Source of the DNA: Neurospora tetraspora
Taxonomy: Eukaryota; Ascomycota; Sordariomycetes; Sordariales; Sordariaceae
DNA: 64,000 bases
NCBI RefSeq assembly: GCF_033439725.1
Contig: NW_026944383.1
Coordinates: 62,001-126,000, forward strand
Direction: 5' to 3'
Shown: in pieces, positions 35,960-45,649 of the stretch
Layout of the letters: each line of letters starts with the position of its first letter
How positions within the stretch are numbered: the stretch's first letter is position 1
Notes under the pieces: model-generated
What the model saw: the letters and a program-made list of their open reading frames with translations, nothing else
Told to the model about the DNA's origin: nothing
The model's database searches: none
Program-made: the position numbers and the translations under genes

Positions 35960-36410
35960 AATTTCTATAAATTTAACGACTATAATAAACTTAGCGACTA
36001 TAATAAACTTAGCGACTATAATAAACTTAGCGATTATAGTAAATTTAATAACTATAATAAGTTTAGCGGCTACAGTAGATTTAACGAACGCAAGAATGGC
36101 GAGTATAATAAATTCGGCGGCTATAGTAAATTTAATAAACGTAGGAGCGGCGGATATAGTAAATTCAATGGCTATAATAGACTCAACGAACGCGGGAGCG
36201 GCGGGTATAATAATTTCGGCAGCTATAATAAATTCAACGAATACAAGAGTGGCGGGTATAATAGGCTTAGCGGGTATAGTAAATTTAGCGGGCATAATAA
36301 GTTCGGCAGATATAGTAGGTTTAGCAGGAGTAATAAATTCGGCGGGTATAGTAAATTCGGCGGGAGCGGCAAATTTAGTGGGCGTAGTAAATATAACGAG
36401 CGCAACGGGC
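35960..36410. repeat. 18-bp tandem repeat kept open in both directions
   Basis: A repeat based on an 18-bp step (GCGACTATAATAAACTTA and variants such as GCGGGTATAGTAAATTCG) runs for about 450 bp. It yields a 166-codon open frame on the minus strand (35912-36412, PAEFTI-like) and a 151-codon one on plus (36096-36551). I regard these as by-products of the repeat rather than genes. Most units lack CAA, CAG and TGG codons in the open frames, which would explain survival under RIP. Confidence 0.75.
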
Positions 36411-37265
36411 ATAAAAGCTTTTAGAATAATAATTAAGTTAATATCTCTTTTCTTTATATATTACGGGGGTTCCAATTCTAACCTTTTTCAAATAGAATTT
36501 TTTATTCCTAATAAACGGCATCTTCTTACTCCTAGGGGGCGGCATCTTTAAATATAATATTTAACTACCCGGACGTTAATTTTTAATCCTCTAATTATTG
36601 TTTTTAAAATTATATTTACTATAAATACTTATTACCTTTATATATTCGGTACTATTACCCCTAATGAAATCGTTTTCGTCAGGTAATATTTATCCTATAT
36701 TTATTATAAATTAAGGTAATACGTTAATAAATAGAATTTTATTAAAAAAGTCTTTAACAAAAGTATTAACGTTTATTAACTATAGGGGGAAGGTTTAATC
36801 GTAATTAATATTAAAATCTATTATAATAATAATAGTAGTAGTAATAGTAATAGTAGTAATAGTATTAATAATATTAACTACTAATTTAATTTAATATTAT
36901 TTGTAAAAAAAATAGTTTACATATTCAATTTTTTAGTAAATCAATTTATCTAATATCCGTATATTTAATTTTTTTTAATTGAAGCACTTTACTACTACTA
37001 CCACGCTAATTTTACAATATTTAGTAGTCCGTAATATTATAATATTAATAATTAAAGTAAAATAGTACTAAATTTTAAATAGAAAACGGTAATTATTTTA
37101 GAAAAGGCTTTTTCATTCACTATTTAATTTACATTATAATATACTAAACTATCGTAATATAGCGTAATATTATAATAGTCTTACCCAATATCTTCCCCTA
37201 ATATAGTACGCTACAGTGCCTTAATATTATTGAAGAACCCAAAAAAATCTTAACTAATTTTTCTC

Positions 37266-37371
37266 TTTTTCTTTTTTTTTTCTTTGATGCAGCGGTGTTG
37301 CGCTGCGTTGGCGGCGTCGGCGTTTCGAAGCCCGTTATGGATGCTCCAAGTTCCGTGGTGGACCTGCAAAA
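37266..37371. other. GC-normal edge of the AT-rich block
   Basis: Composition returns to normal within a few bases at the right edge, with a GCAGCGGTGTTGCGCTGCG segment. The layout mirrors the left side: AT-rich block, about 100 bp of GC-rich DNA, then the inverted 47-bp sequence. Confidence 0.6.
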
Positions 37372-37418
37372 AGGTACGTTCCTTTCATATAGCCCTAATA
37401 TTTAATTCCGATCGATCC
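37372..37418 (-). repeat. 47-bp edge sequence, right copy (inverted partner at 28862-28908)
   Basis: Reverse-complement counterpart of the left copy, reading GGATCGATCGGAATTAAATA, then TTAGGGCTATATGAAAGG and ACGTACCT on the minus strand. Both copies are exactly 47 bp and both read toward the AT-rich block. Confidence 0.85.
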
Positions 37419-38103
37419 TTCCTCGACGGTGGGTTTGTGGGGTCAAGGGTTCCCGCGATGTGCAGTGATGGCACCTGCAACACTGCACCTCCAGCATGGT
37501 AAAAGCGGCAGCTCCAATCCACCTGCAGGCGAGTCCACTTTCTCCTCCGTCGTCCACTCAGCGATCCTCGTCCTGGCTAACGCAGAGATAGCTTCCTGAA
37601 TTGAAAGCTCAGTTTGGCAAGTAGTTGCTCTTCCGAAGTTGGCAAGAATGATAGGGCCAAACAACCCGAAACTACATTCTTCTTTGTCTTTCTGAGTCAG
37701 CTTTCTCCTCCTTCGGTTTGCCGCGGTTCGTTTGCTCGTCCTACTTCTCGACCTCCGATTCAGAATGTTTCGTTCTGCTGCCGGGGTGGAGTACCGTGAT
37801 GAAAGCCCAGGATATGGGCAGCAGCCAGAGGTTTGGAAGCACATCACCAACCAGGAAAATTTGCATCTCTCACATGAGACCCCCAAGGCACCAGTTGAGC
37901 CAGGCTTTGCTCTCATCTCTTCAAGGACAACCTCGCTTTACAGACAGTAGGGCATCCCTAACCGAAGGCGGTGAAAAGTGCTATAATGACAGCCGATAAT
38001 TCCTCTTCCAGTTTGCACGAGCTGTGGTATCGTCATCTATATTATGCCAGCCCTAACGATAAAGGACTGAACATGTAAATTGGAATTGAAGATAGCTAAC
38101 TTC
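37419..38103. other. Gene-free flank between edge sequence and miniature element
   Basis: About 0.7 kb. A 157-codon open frame on the minus strand (37443-37916) has some coding-like length but no recognisable domain, no clear start and Arg/Ser-rich composition. I leave it uncalled. Confidence 0.45.
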
Positions 38104-38551
38104 GGGCCCATTTGGTTCATCCAGCTGTTTTTTCTTTTGTATAGGAAATTGACCCCTGTAAAATAACAAGTTGTTTCATACAGGAAGTTGGAGGTCAGTT
38201 TGCCCATTTAACCTAGCTTAGCTGCGTCAAGAAGTATCACGCTAAGGCAGGCGGTTCGGAAGGCCCAAGAAAGCAATTAGTGGGCCTATGCAAGCCAATT
38301 TTACTATTTTCTATCTTCATGCCCTTGGGCATGAAGATAGAAAGAAGTAGAACCAACTACGAATCACAACTCCAGTTATACAACAGCACGACCAATAGCG
38401 CGAATCACAACCCCAGTTACAACAACGCATCTTTTAGCCTACGTCTTTACTTAGCGAGCCTGGTACAAAGCAATGGCTTTCTAGCTGCATTTTCCGCTTT
38501 GTACCCCAAATCAGCACGTCTAAAAAACAGCTGGATGAACTAAACGGGCCC
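38104..38551. mobile_element. 448-bp miniature inverted-repeat element (MITE)
   Basis: Terminal inverted repeats of 30 bp: left 38104-38133 starts GGGCCCATTTGGTTCATCC, and the reverse complement of 38522-38551 starts GGGCCCGTTTAGTTCATCC, with 28 of 30 positions equal. The element is flanked by TTC on both sides (38101-38103 and 38552-38554), a likely 3-bp target-site duplication. The interior has no transposase. It has two further palindromes and a direct repeat (GAATCACAAC-CCAGTTA at about 38361 and 38402). Termini starting GGGCCC and a 3-bp duplication suggest a PIF/Harbinger-like family, although the usual duplication there is TWA, so this assignment is tentative. Confidence 0.8.
38308..38343. 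repeat. Perfect 17-bp hairpin inside the MITE
   Basis: TTTCTATCTTCATGCCC is followed by TT and the exact reverse complement GGGCATGAAGATAGAAA. A transcript through this would form a very stable stem. Confidence 0.95.
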
Positions 38552-38554
38552 TTC

Positions 38555-40681
38555 CTGTGTATCAATAGAACCCTTCACGTACCTATCTATATATGGTGGA
38601 TACTCTCAAACAGTTGGACAACGCTCAGCAACCTATACAGTAACATACTGTATGTGTCAGAGACACGAGTTGATCACGAAAGGCTTGTGACAAGCCAGTG
38701 TCTAGGCACATGACTTGAGATCCATGACACACCCCGATCCAGTATATTTCTCACATGACGAGTACGGCTGTTACAACCTGTCACAACCTGACTCGAGTTA
38801 TACTAAAAGGGGCGCGGTCTCGCTACCTCTACCTAGGCAATCCTGCTTCTCGACAACGGAACGACATGTACATTTTGAGTGTCTGTTCTCCAACGTTTGA
38901 AGGGATGATACACATAACGCGGGACTTTGAAACAATTTCATAAATAAAACGAAACTTGAGCTTCAAAAGGTAAGGTCAGTTTATCTTCTCCCCCTTAGTG
39001 TACCTCTCGTCGAACGCTTGTTGGACTTGGATCTTGGATATCGACAACCTCCAGTCTCGATCGGCTACTGCACAGCTTTTTAGCGGTAGCACAGTAACAT
39101 GGCAGCTGGATATCCGCGTGGGAACCCGCTATCAACCTACCGCGGCATGTACAGTACGGCTATTTACGTACAGTACTCAGTAAGGTACCTTACCTTACGC
39201 CTTGCCTGCCCGGCGGCCCCATCTAACTAGTCATTGCATCATCATGCTCCGCGCAGCCCCGCTTAGTCGGATGACACTGCAGCAAGCAGAGTCGCAATGC
39301 ATGGAAGTGTCTTCGATAAAATCTCTATCGCTAGCTTTTTTATTTTCTTTTGACTGTGGGTACCACTTTGTACATGTACCTTATTTTGAGAACAACGACC
39401 TGCTGGTATGAGCTGCCAGCTCTTTTTTACAAGAGCTCGTCCATCTATCGCGAACTGGGGAAAAGAAGGTGGTTCGAGACGGAAAGATTGTGTGAGCAAT
39501 CCAATTTGACAAACCCAGGACATTCCAAGGCGATATCACATCAAAGCTTCTCGAACATCAATAATGACCCCAAACTCAACCGACAACCGCAAGCAAGACA
39601 ATTTGTGAGTCAGCTGACTCCTGTCATCAACAAAGTCTGGCACAGGCACCGCAAGGGTTGTGGATGGATATATACATACGAGAACAGCTCCAGCCAATCT
39701 CTAAACTTGAGTCACCCTTCCAAAGCCTTCTAGTGTACTGTGTTTGCCTCAAAAAGCTCAGCAGACCTTCACCTTCCGGTCCTCCGATCGTATTGAAAAC
39801 TAGCTAAACAAGTGCGCTACTAGCTCCCGCCGGTCTGCTTGTCCACTTCAGTCACATCTCGTGTGTCTTCTGTTTTCACTGGAAAGTTCTAGCTTCCATT
39901 TCACACGAGTGCTGGCATGGTAAACGCCGCACAAAAGACAGACGTCTGTCCGTATCGCAACGATATTGAAGGGATAGTGAGAGCTACCCTTGCATCTTTG
40001 CTGCCATTCTCGGGTCGGGCTCGGATCGGTCTCGGGGCCATCCCATGTAGGTAGCTAGTCGGCGGCAGGTTCGTTACACGGGTAACTTACCCGGTACGGT
40101 TTTGTATTTTTTCCAGCTCGGTGTTACTCTGGACTCATTTCAGGTGTTATAGCTTCAGCTTCGTGACATCTTCGCAGGCGATAACTAGATGTAGCGTATC
40201 ACTGCTCAAAGTCTTTCGGAGAGCATGATAAAGGAAGCTCATAATAGGCTTGGCCGGAAGTTTGATGGTGGACATATAGTAAAGTAATGCATGATAATGG
40301 TATTGATATGGACTGTGGAACTATGCGACCTTCATGCCAGCTGTGAACATGCTGGACGACTTACAGATGAGCCTGAATCGCAGGGTATCAACCTTCGAAA
40401 AGCTAGCTACACATCAAGGCTGTGGCCATATCCTCTCCCGTTAGGCGAAGTGGTTTCGAACAGAGGACGACAAAGCGACGTAACAACAGTGATGGGCGCA
40501 AGCTGCCCCAGCATTAGCCTTCAACAAGGATTCTTTCTCGACTTCATCAAAAACAGGGCTAGCAGGGTGCAGCAAAACATCAACGCAGAGGGGAATCATT
40601 GCACAAAATGGCTTAACCAAATGCATTAGAGTAAAGAGGCTAGGGGCAACTGCATCCAAAACAACCGACAAACTCGGTCTT
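38555..40681. other. Gene-free region before the EF-hand gene
   Basis: About 2.1 kb with no supported gene. Open frames such as 39350-39733 and 40291-40629 on plus have no domain. The right end should contain the 3' UTR of the penta-EF-hand gene. A short palindrome, CGGGTAA-C-TTACCCG, lies near 40079-40093. Confidence 0.5.
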
Positions 40682-41928
40682 TTACTTCAGCTGGCGCAGA
40701 ATCTCCGTCAAGAAGTCCTCAAAGCTCAGCGTAATGTATCCATCGCGATCATCGTCGTACTTCTTGAACACATCCGTCATGCGCTTCAGGCTGATGCAAG
40801 CCTGCACAAAGAGATCGAAGCTCATGACGCCGTCGCCGCGCTTGTCGTACGTGCGGAAGAGTAGCTCGACGAAGCGCGGGCTGAGCCGGTAGCGGAACGC
40901 CACCAGCGCGTTGTTGAACTCGTACAGGCTAATGTTGCCGGACTTGTCCATGTCGAAGCGGTCGAACAGCGTCCGCCACGAGGCCAAAAAGGACCAGAGC
41001 CCGCAAAACTCCTCGAACCCGATTGTGCCGCTGCGGTCGCTGTCGAACATGCGGATCATCATGCGGACGGTGTGCGGGTCGAAGGCGCTCCAGTCACCGT
41101 TGACGAGCGCGGCGGAGAGTTCTCTTTCGGAGAGCTGGCCGGTACCTGGAGAAGAGGCGCGCGTTGCGGTCAGAATGCGGTTATATGACAGGGGTTGGCT
41201 ATGGTATCGGATAACTCACCATCCTTATCGACGGCCCTGAATAGGGGAAGAAGAGTCGGGTCGGCGCCATCGCGGGTCGTCGGGCTCGGGGGCGGTCGCG
41301 AAGAGACAGGAGGGAGGTTATGATGAGCGGGCCGGCTACCGGTCGCCGAGGGAGGCGGGCTCATGCCGTAGCGGTCTGGTGGTGGTCCTTGCTGCATTCT
41401 CGGTGATAGTCGGTGCGGGTCTGCTGAGCCGGAAGCGTAGTGGTTTTGGCTGTATGCGTTTTGATTGTATGTATTTTGACGATGGGGATCGTACGTGTTC
41501 TGACGCTGGTCGAAGCCGGTGTTGCGATGTTCGACCGGGCGGGGAGGTGGTGGCTTCGTCTCGTAGCGCGCTGTGGAAGGGGCCTGCTGAGGCGGAGCAG
41601 GTGAGGTGCCTTTCTGTGAACCGTAGATGGGATATTAGTATGCGACCCAGCTGGACTCCATCTCGTCGCGTTGAAGCTGGAGAGAAATAGGTTGCTCACT
41701 CTTGGCTCTGGCTCGGCGAATCTTGGGAGCAGAATGTCAGCAGGCGATCAACTTACACGTATACAGGCTAAGAAGGTGCTGTATGATTTGGCGACGGGTG
41801 CGGGGCTCTCCGGGCGTCTCCAGGGGATATGCAGAGTGTAGGGGGAGGTATACGCGGATTAGGTTGCAGGAAAAAGGGCATACACACCTGGGGAGCTCGT
41901 CGGGGTTGTAAGATCTGTTGTAGGCCAT
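40682..41928 (-). CDS. Penta-EF-hand calcium-binding protein (peflin/ALG-2 type)
   Basis: Calcium sensor of the PEF family, whose yeast member is Pef1. Model: complement(40682..41145, 41220..41613, 41700..41721, 41888..41928), 921 nt and 306 residues. The N-terminal half is Pro/Gln/Tyr-rich and disordered, as in peflin. The C-terminal half has five EF-hands: DKDGTGQLSERE (from about residue 150), DSDRSGTIGFEE, DMDKSGNISLYE, DKRGDGVMSFDL and DDDRDGYITLSF. The first three are canonical; the fourth and fifth lack the final Glu, and the fifth is the usual dimerisation hand. Exon 2 is only 22 nt and is needed to bridge MAYNRSYNPDELPR to KGTSPAPPQQAP in frame. Donors are GTGTGT, GTGAGC and GTGAGT. 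The gene is divergent from the ChaC gene. Confidence 0.9.
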
Positions 41929-43671
41929 GGTTGCTGTCAATCAAGAGCTTGATGTCGTTGACACAAATCGTGGTCGCCGTCGCAAACAAGTTCAGATGTG
42001 TTTGTCGTAGGTCAAGGCGGGGAGTCGGGGTGCGGAGACGGGGACGGGAGGATTAACAGGACGGCAAAGGGGAGCGAGCGTCTGGGAGAGAGAGAGGCAC
42101 CGGCCGATGAGGGTATCAAGTATTATGTAAGTTGGCAGTAGGGAAAAGAACTGAAAAGGAGTAACGGAGTCGGTGATGGGTAGAGTGGCCGCTGGATCAG
42201 ACCCAGTTCCCAGGTTACAAGAAAGCAGATTACCTTATTTTCCTTGACACCTACCTTATCCACGTATGAAGTATGGGGATGTACTGGGCAATCCGTAATT
42301 TAGGTAGTTACGTGCCCAATCGCCTCAGCCGCAACGCCAGACCGCAACCGCAATGTTGGTTACGCTAGAGTGCTTGACGATTCAGGGTCCGATTGTCAAA
42401 AATCCGAGAGAAGAGCGGAAGGATCTCGGATTCGTTCTAGAGGTTCTCTAGATCTGTCGAGCGGTCGGGAAAAGGCACGAGCTTTGAGAGCTCAACTTTC
42501 CCCTTCTCCAATCCTCCAATTTAGCTCCATTCCACAATTCCACATGGGTCCGTTGACCCGTTCAACGTGGTTCAACGCTATCGTGCCTCGTGCCTCATGG
42601 GGCTAGTTAAGGGTCCTCTGTGGAGTTTGCCCGTTGTGCGGTGTATCGGTCCGTATTGTGTGTGATCCGCACTGGTATTCGTAACGTCGAGGAGGCTTGG
42701 ACGGCTGGGCGTTGGAGCTGTCTTGTCTTGGGCGTCGGTAGCAGTTGTATGATGACCAGCCTTCCTGTATAGGTATGACACGGTGAATGCTACTCTTTAT
42801 CATGAGAAGCGAGTTGTAGCTGGATTTGTGTTGCACAACAATGTCACTACCGGGCATGAAGCGGTGCTTGCAACATAGAGGTAGGACCATGACATTTCAA
42901 GGACACAAACTCTGTTGTGTTTTACGCATGCTGGGCCAAACGCTCCCTTGGGTCCAAAGTTACCACAGGTCCGCATGCGAGAGGAGTTCGCAGCAGGGCG
43001 GTGCTATACCGGAACCGCGGGCTCAGGCCGGAGGATTGTTGCTGACAGGCATCGAGGTGTTTAGAGCCGTGCAACTTCCGAACCTCACATTTCGTGAAGC
43101 GGGTGCCTGCCAATCAAGACACAGAAATAACCACCCGTGCCTTTTGTTCGAGTGCTTGCGGTGGGAATCGATATCAACGCCTGCCACGCGAGCCGGAGTT
43201 TGCGTAGAGGTAGATAGTATTCGTCAACATTAATCGGCCTAGGTCATCGCTGGCTCCAGTCATGAATGAGATATGAAGGACGGGAGAGAGGACCCGATTG
43301 AGATGGAGGATCCTTTAGATACAGTTTGCCGGCAGTTATCGGATAGCAGATTGAATTGTTAGTGTAAGAGCTTCATGTGCGGAGACTTGGGTGCGGAGTA
43401 TCGGTTACACTATCTTTCGGAATTCTTTCTTGATAGCTTCTTTAACGCTGCTATTCCCCTAACCCTTGACATTGATTTTGTTTGATTTGCGAAACACACA
43501 ACTCCGACGGTTCCCTTCACTTGGACTTGATCCTTCATGAACAACCACGTGTAAGCACCAAAGAGTTCGATAACAGAAACTTATGAAGGCTTGGATATAG
43601 ACTACCCGTCTCGTTATCTTTTTTTTGTAGATTTTATTCACCTACAACTTTCTTCAAACCGGGGAGAAAAA
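41929..43671. promoter_or_regulatory. Divergent upstream region of the EF-hand and ChaC genes
   Basis: These 1.7 kb separate two divergent start codons and should hold both promoters. Open frames on both strands are short or overlapping and have no recognisable domain. A T-rich pyrimidine stretch directly precedes the plus-strand start codon. Confidence 0.5.
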
Positions 43672-45023
43672 ATGTCGCCCCAAGAACCTCCAAGCAAGCA
43701 AGACGAGTTCTGGATATTTGGTTACGGGTAAACCGCCTCACCGACCATACCGCCTTTACACCCCAGGTGTCTCTTCTAGTCACGGTAACTAACTAAGCCT
43801 TACAGAAGCTTGATCTGGAAGCCGCCGCCGCACTTTGGTACATACTCCCCCCTTGTTCTGTCATAAGACTCGGTAGACTGGCGGGTCCTGTCCTATTTGA
43901 CGTGTCCGGTTCCATGTCAAAACCCAATTCAGATCGGTCTGATGTGCGGTCTTGTTGTGCTGGCGTCTAAGAGACTAACCGAGCGCCAAACCTTGTCTAG
44001 ATAGAAGAATCCCCGGTTGGGTAGAAGGCTACGTACGCCGGTTCTGGCAGGTATGTCTTTGGCTGCTGTGTTCCCCCGTTCATAGTTTTTCTCGGTGACT
44101 ATGAGTAACTTGTTGTTTTTCTACATGTACTTTGAATGCTAACTATCCATAGGCCAGGTAGATATCATCATAATCACTCGGACGACTAGAACCTCTTACT
44201 GTGTTCTTAAGCATGAAACTCCCCTCCTCAAGTGATGAGACATATTCCAGAGCACATACACTACACAAGCCTCACCTTCAACCCTTTCGTCTTTCTCTTC
44301 ACATGCCCTGCTCTAATTTTCTCCAACGTTTCATCTGACCGCTAACCCTTCCTCTCCCTCTTCCCCCCGAGCAGTGAAGACCACCGTGGCACGCCCTCCG
44401 CACCCGGCCGCGTGGTCACCCTGATCGAGCGCTCCTACTGGGCCTCGCTCGCCGATCACCACGACTCGGCGCCCGCCAAGGTCTGGGGCGTGGCCTACCG
44501 AATCAAGGCCGACCGCGTCGCCGAAGTCAAGGAGTACCTCGACATCCGGGAGATCAACGGGTACACGATTCACTGGACCCCGTTCCACCCGGCCTCCGAC
44601 GTAGACCCTGCGTTGCTTCCTCCAGCGCAAAAGGGTCCCATCCAGACCCTGGTTTATATCGGCACGCCCGACAACGCCCAGTTTACGGGGCCGCAGGATC
44701 CGCAGGAGCTTGCCGAACACATCTATCGGAGCAAGGGGCCGAGCGGTCTGAACCGGGATTATCTGTGGGGGTTAGAGAAGGCGTTGGATGAGCTGAGTCC
44801 CGAGAGCGGCGATGAGCATGTGAAGGACCTGTCAAACCGGGCGAGGGCGGTGGCTGCGCGGTATAAGAGTGAGGGAAAGCCCGACCCGACCGACGAGATT
44901 GATACCGCGACCGAGGTTGTCGAGGTAAACGGAACAACAGAAGCAACACATGACGAACACCACCACCAGTTCAGAAGAGCTGGCAGCGTAGATGAGCAGG
45001 AGGAGACCGAGAAGACATCATAG
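43672..45023 (+). CDS. ChaC-type gamma-glutamylcyclotransferase
   Basis: Glutathione-specific gamma-glutamylcyclotransferase, cleaving glutathione to 5-oxoproline and Cys-Gly in the cytosol (yeast Gcg1). Model: join(43672..43727, 43806..43837, 44001..44050, 44153..44157, 44375..45023), 792 nt and 263 residues. It has the substrate-loop motif FGYGSLIWKPPPHF (GYGSL, residues 17-21), RRIPGWVEGYVRRFWQ, SEDHRGTPSAPGRVVTLI, and YLDIREINGY with the catalytic Glu at about 107. Exon 4 is a 5-nt microexon (GCCAG) with its own branch site (GCTAAC) and AG|...|GTAGAT borders. It gives FWQASEDHRGTP; splicing exon 3 straight to exon 5 would place TGA in frame. The acidic tail is a fungal extension and looks disordered. 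Confidence 0.9.
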
Positions 45024-45649
45024 AAGGAAGAAGTCCGAAGAAGACCCCGTAAGGAAGTCCGCAAACTCTTTTTTTGAAAGGAAAATATGGGAAGATGCTT
45101 TCTCCTCCACCAACCACTCTAGCTTTTTCCCCAGCGCATATACCCTTTGGCAAGTTTGGCTCTATCAGCCCGCAAATCGCTGTCTTTCGATACCTCGCTC
45201 ATGCCCATGCCTTTCGAGATCATTCAAAGTCATATCGTCGTTACCAGCCACACACAATTTCCTATCCACCCGGTAATTCAGCCTCCGTCCCATCTCACCC
45301 GCTTGCTCTTGCGCTTCGTCCTCGCCGTCTATGGGAATCAGGATTACAAGTTCCCACGTTTGTCGGGAACGAAGAAGGGGTATTAATCAATGCCAAAGGA
45401 AAATGAAAATCGGACGGTATCGGCGGTTCGAGAAGTCGCTCAGCAGCTCTCTGATCCTGAGAAAGACATGCTGTAGGGTATCGGTTTCTGTTCGTCGGGA
45501 GTGACGCACGAGGTGTTCTTCCATGGAACACAAGCTCTGATCGCTGACCTCTAGTTGAGGATCCGCAATGTTGCGTCATGTGCCGCCTGTTGATTCAGGT
45601 CGCCGCACTCTCCCATCAAGCTAGCACGAGGTTTGGCGCGAATCGCCGC
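45024..45649. other. Convergent intergenic region (3' UTRs)
   Basis: The region lies between the stop of the ChaC gene and the stop of the RRM gene and should contain both 3' UTRs. No gene is seen. Confidence 0.6.

Larger units (their letters stand above)
29041..37265. repeat. RIP-type AT-rich block (relic of repetitive DNA)
   Basis: About 8.2 kb in which TA-rich sequence predominates and CA/TG dinucleotides are scarce, the pattern left by repeat-induced point mutation in Neurospora, which turns CpA into TpA. Nearly all frames are broken by TAA and TAG. It contains several tandem-repeat families, annotated separately, and no intact gene. In Neurospora such DNA is usually cytosine-methylated H3K9me3 heterochromatin; that is family knowledge, not visible here. 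The original elements are not recognisable by eye. Parts not covered by separate entries (29041-29854, 31141-32454, 32660-32879, 33541-35950, 36420-37265) show no further structure that I can name. Confidence 0.9.

Noticed and set aside
36096-36551. 151-codon plus-strand frame in the AT-rich block as a gene
   Set aside because: The reading frame is a product of an 18-bp repeat and the opposite strand is equally open; the surroundings are RIPed.
29041-37265. Centromere or mitochondrial insertion as the source of the AT-rich block
   Set aside because: Neurospora centromeres are far larger than 8 kb, and no mitochondrial genes or rRNA-like segments are recognisable; RIP relic fits better.
37443-37916. 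157-codon open frame on the minus strand beside the AT-rich block
   Set aside because: Arg/Ser/Cys-rich with no domain; no sign that it encodes a transposase or other element protein.
40079-40093. Palindrome CGGGTAA-C-TTACCCG
   Set aside because: Only 7-bp arms in a gene-free region; expected by chance at this scale.
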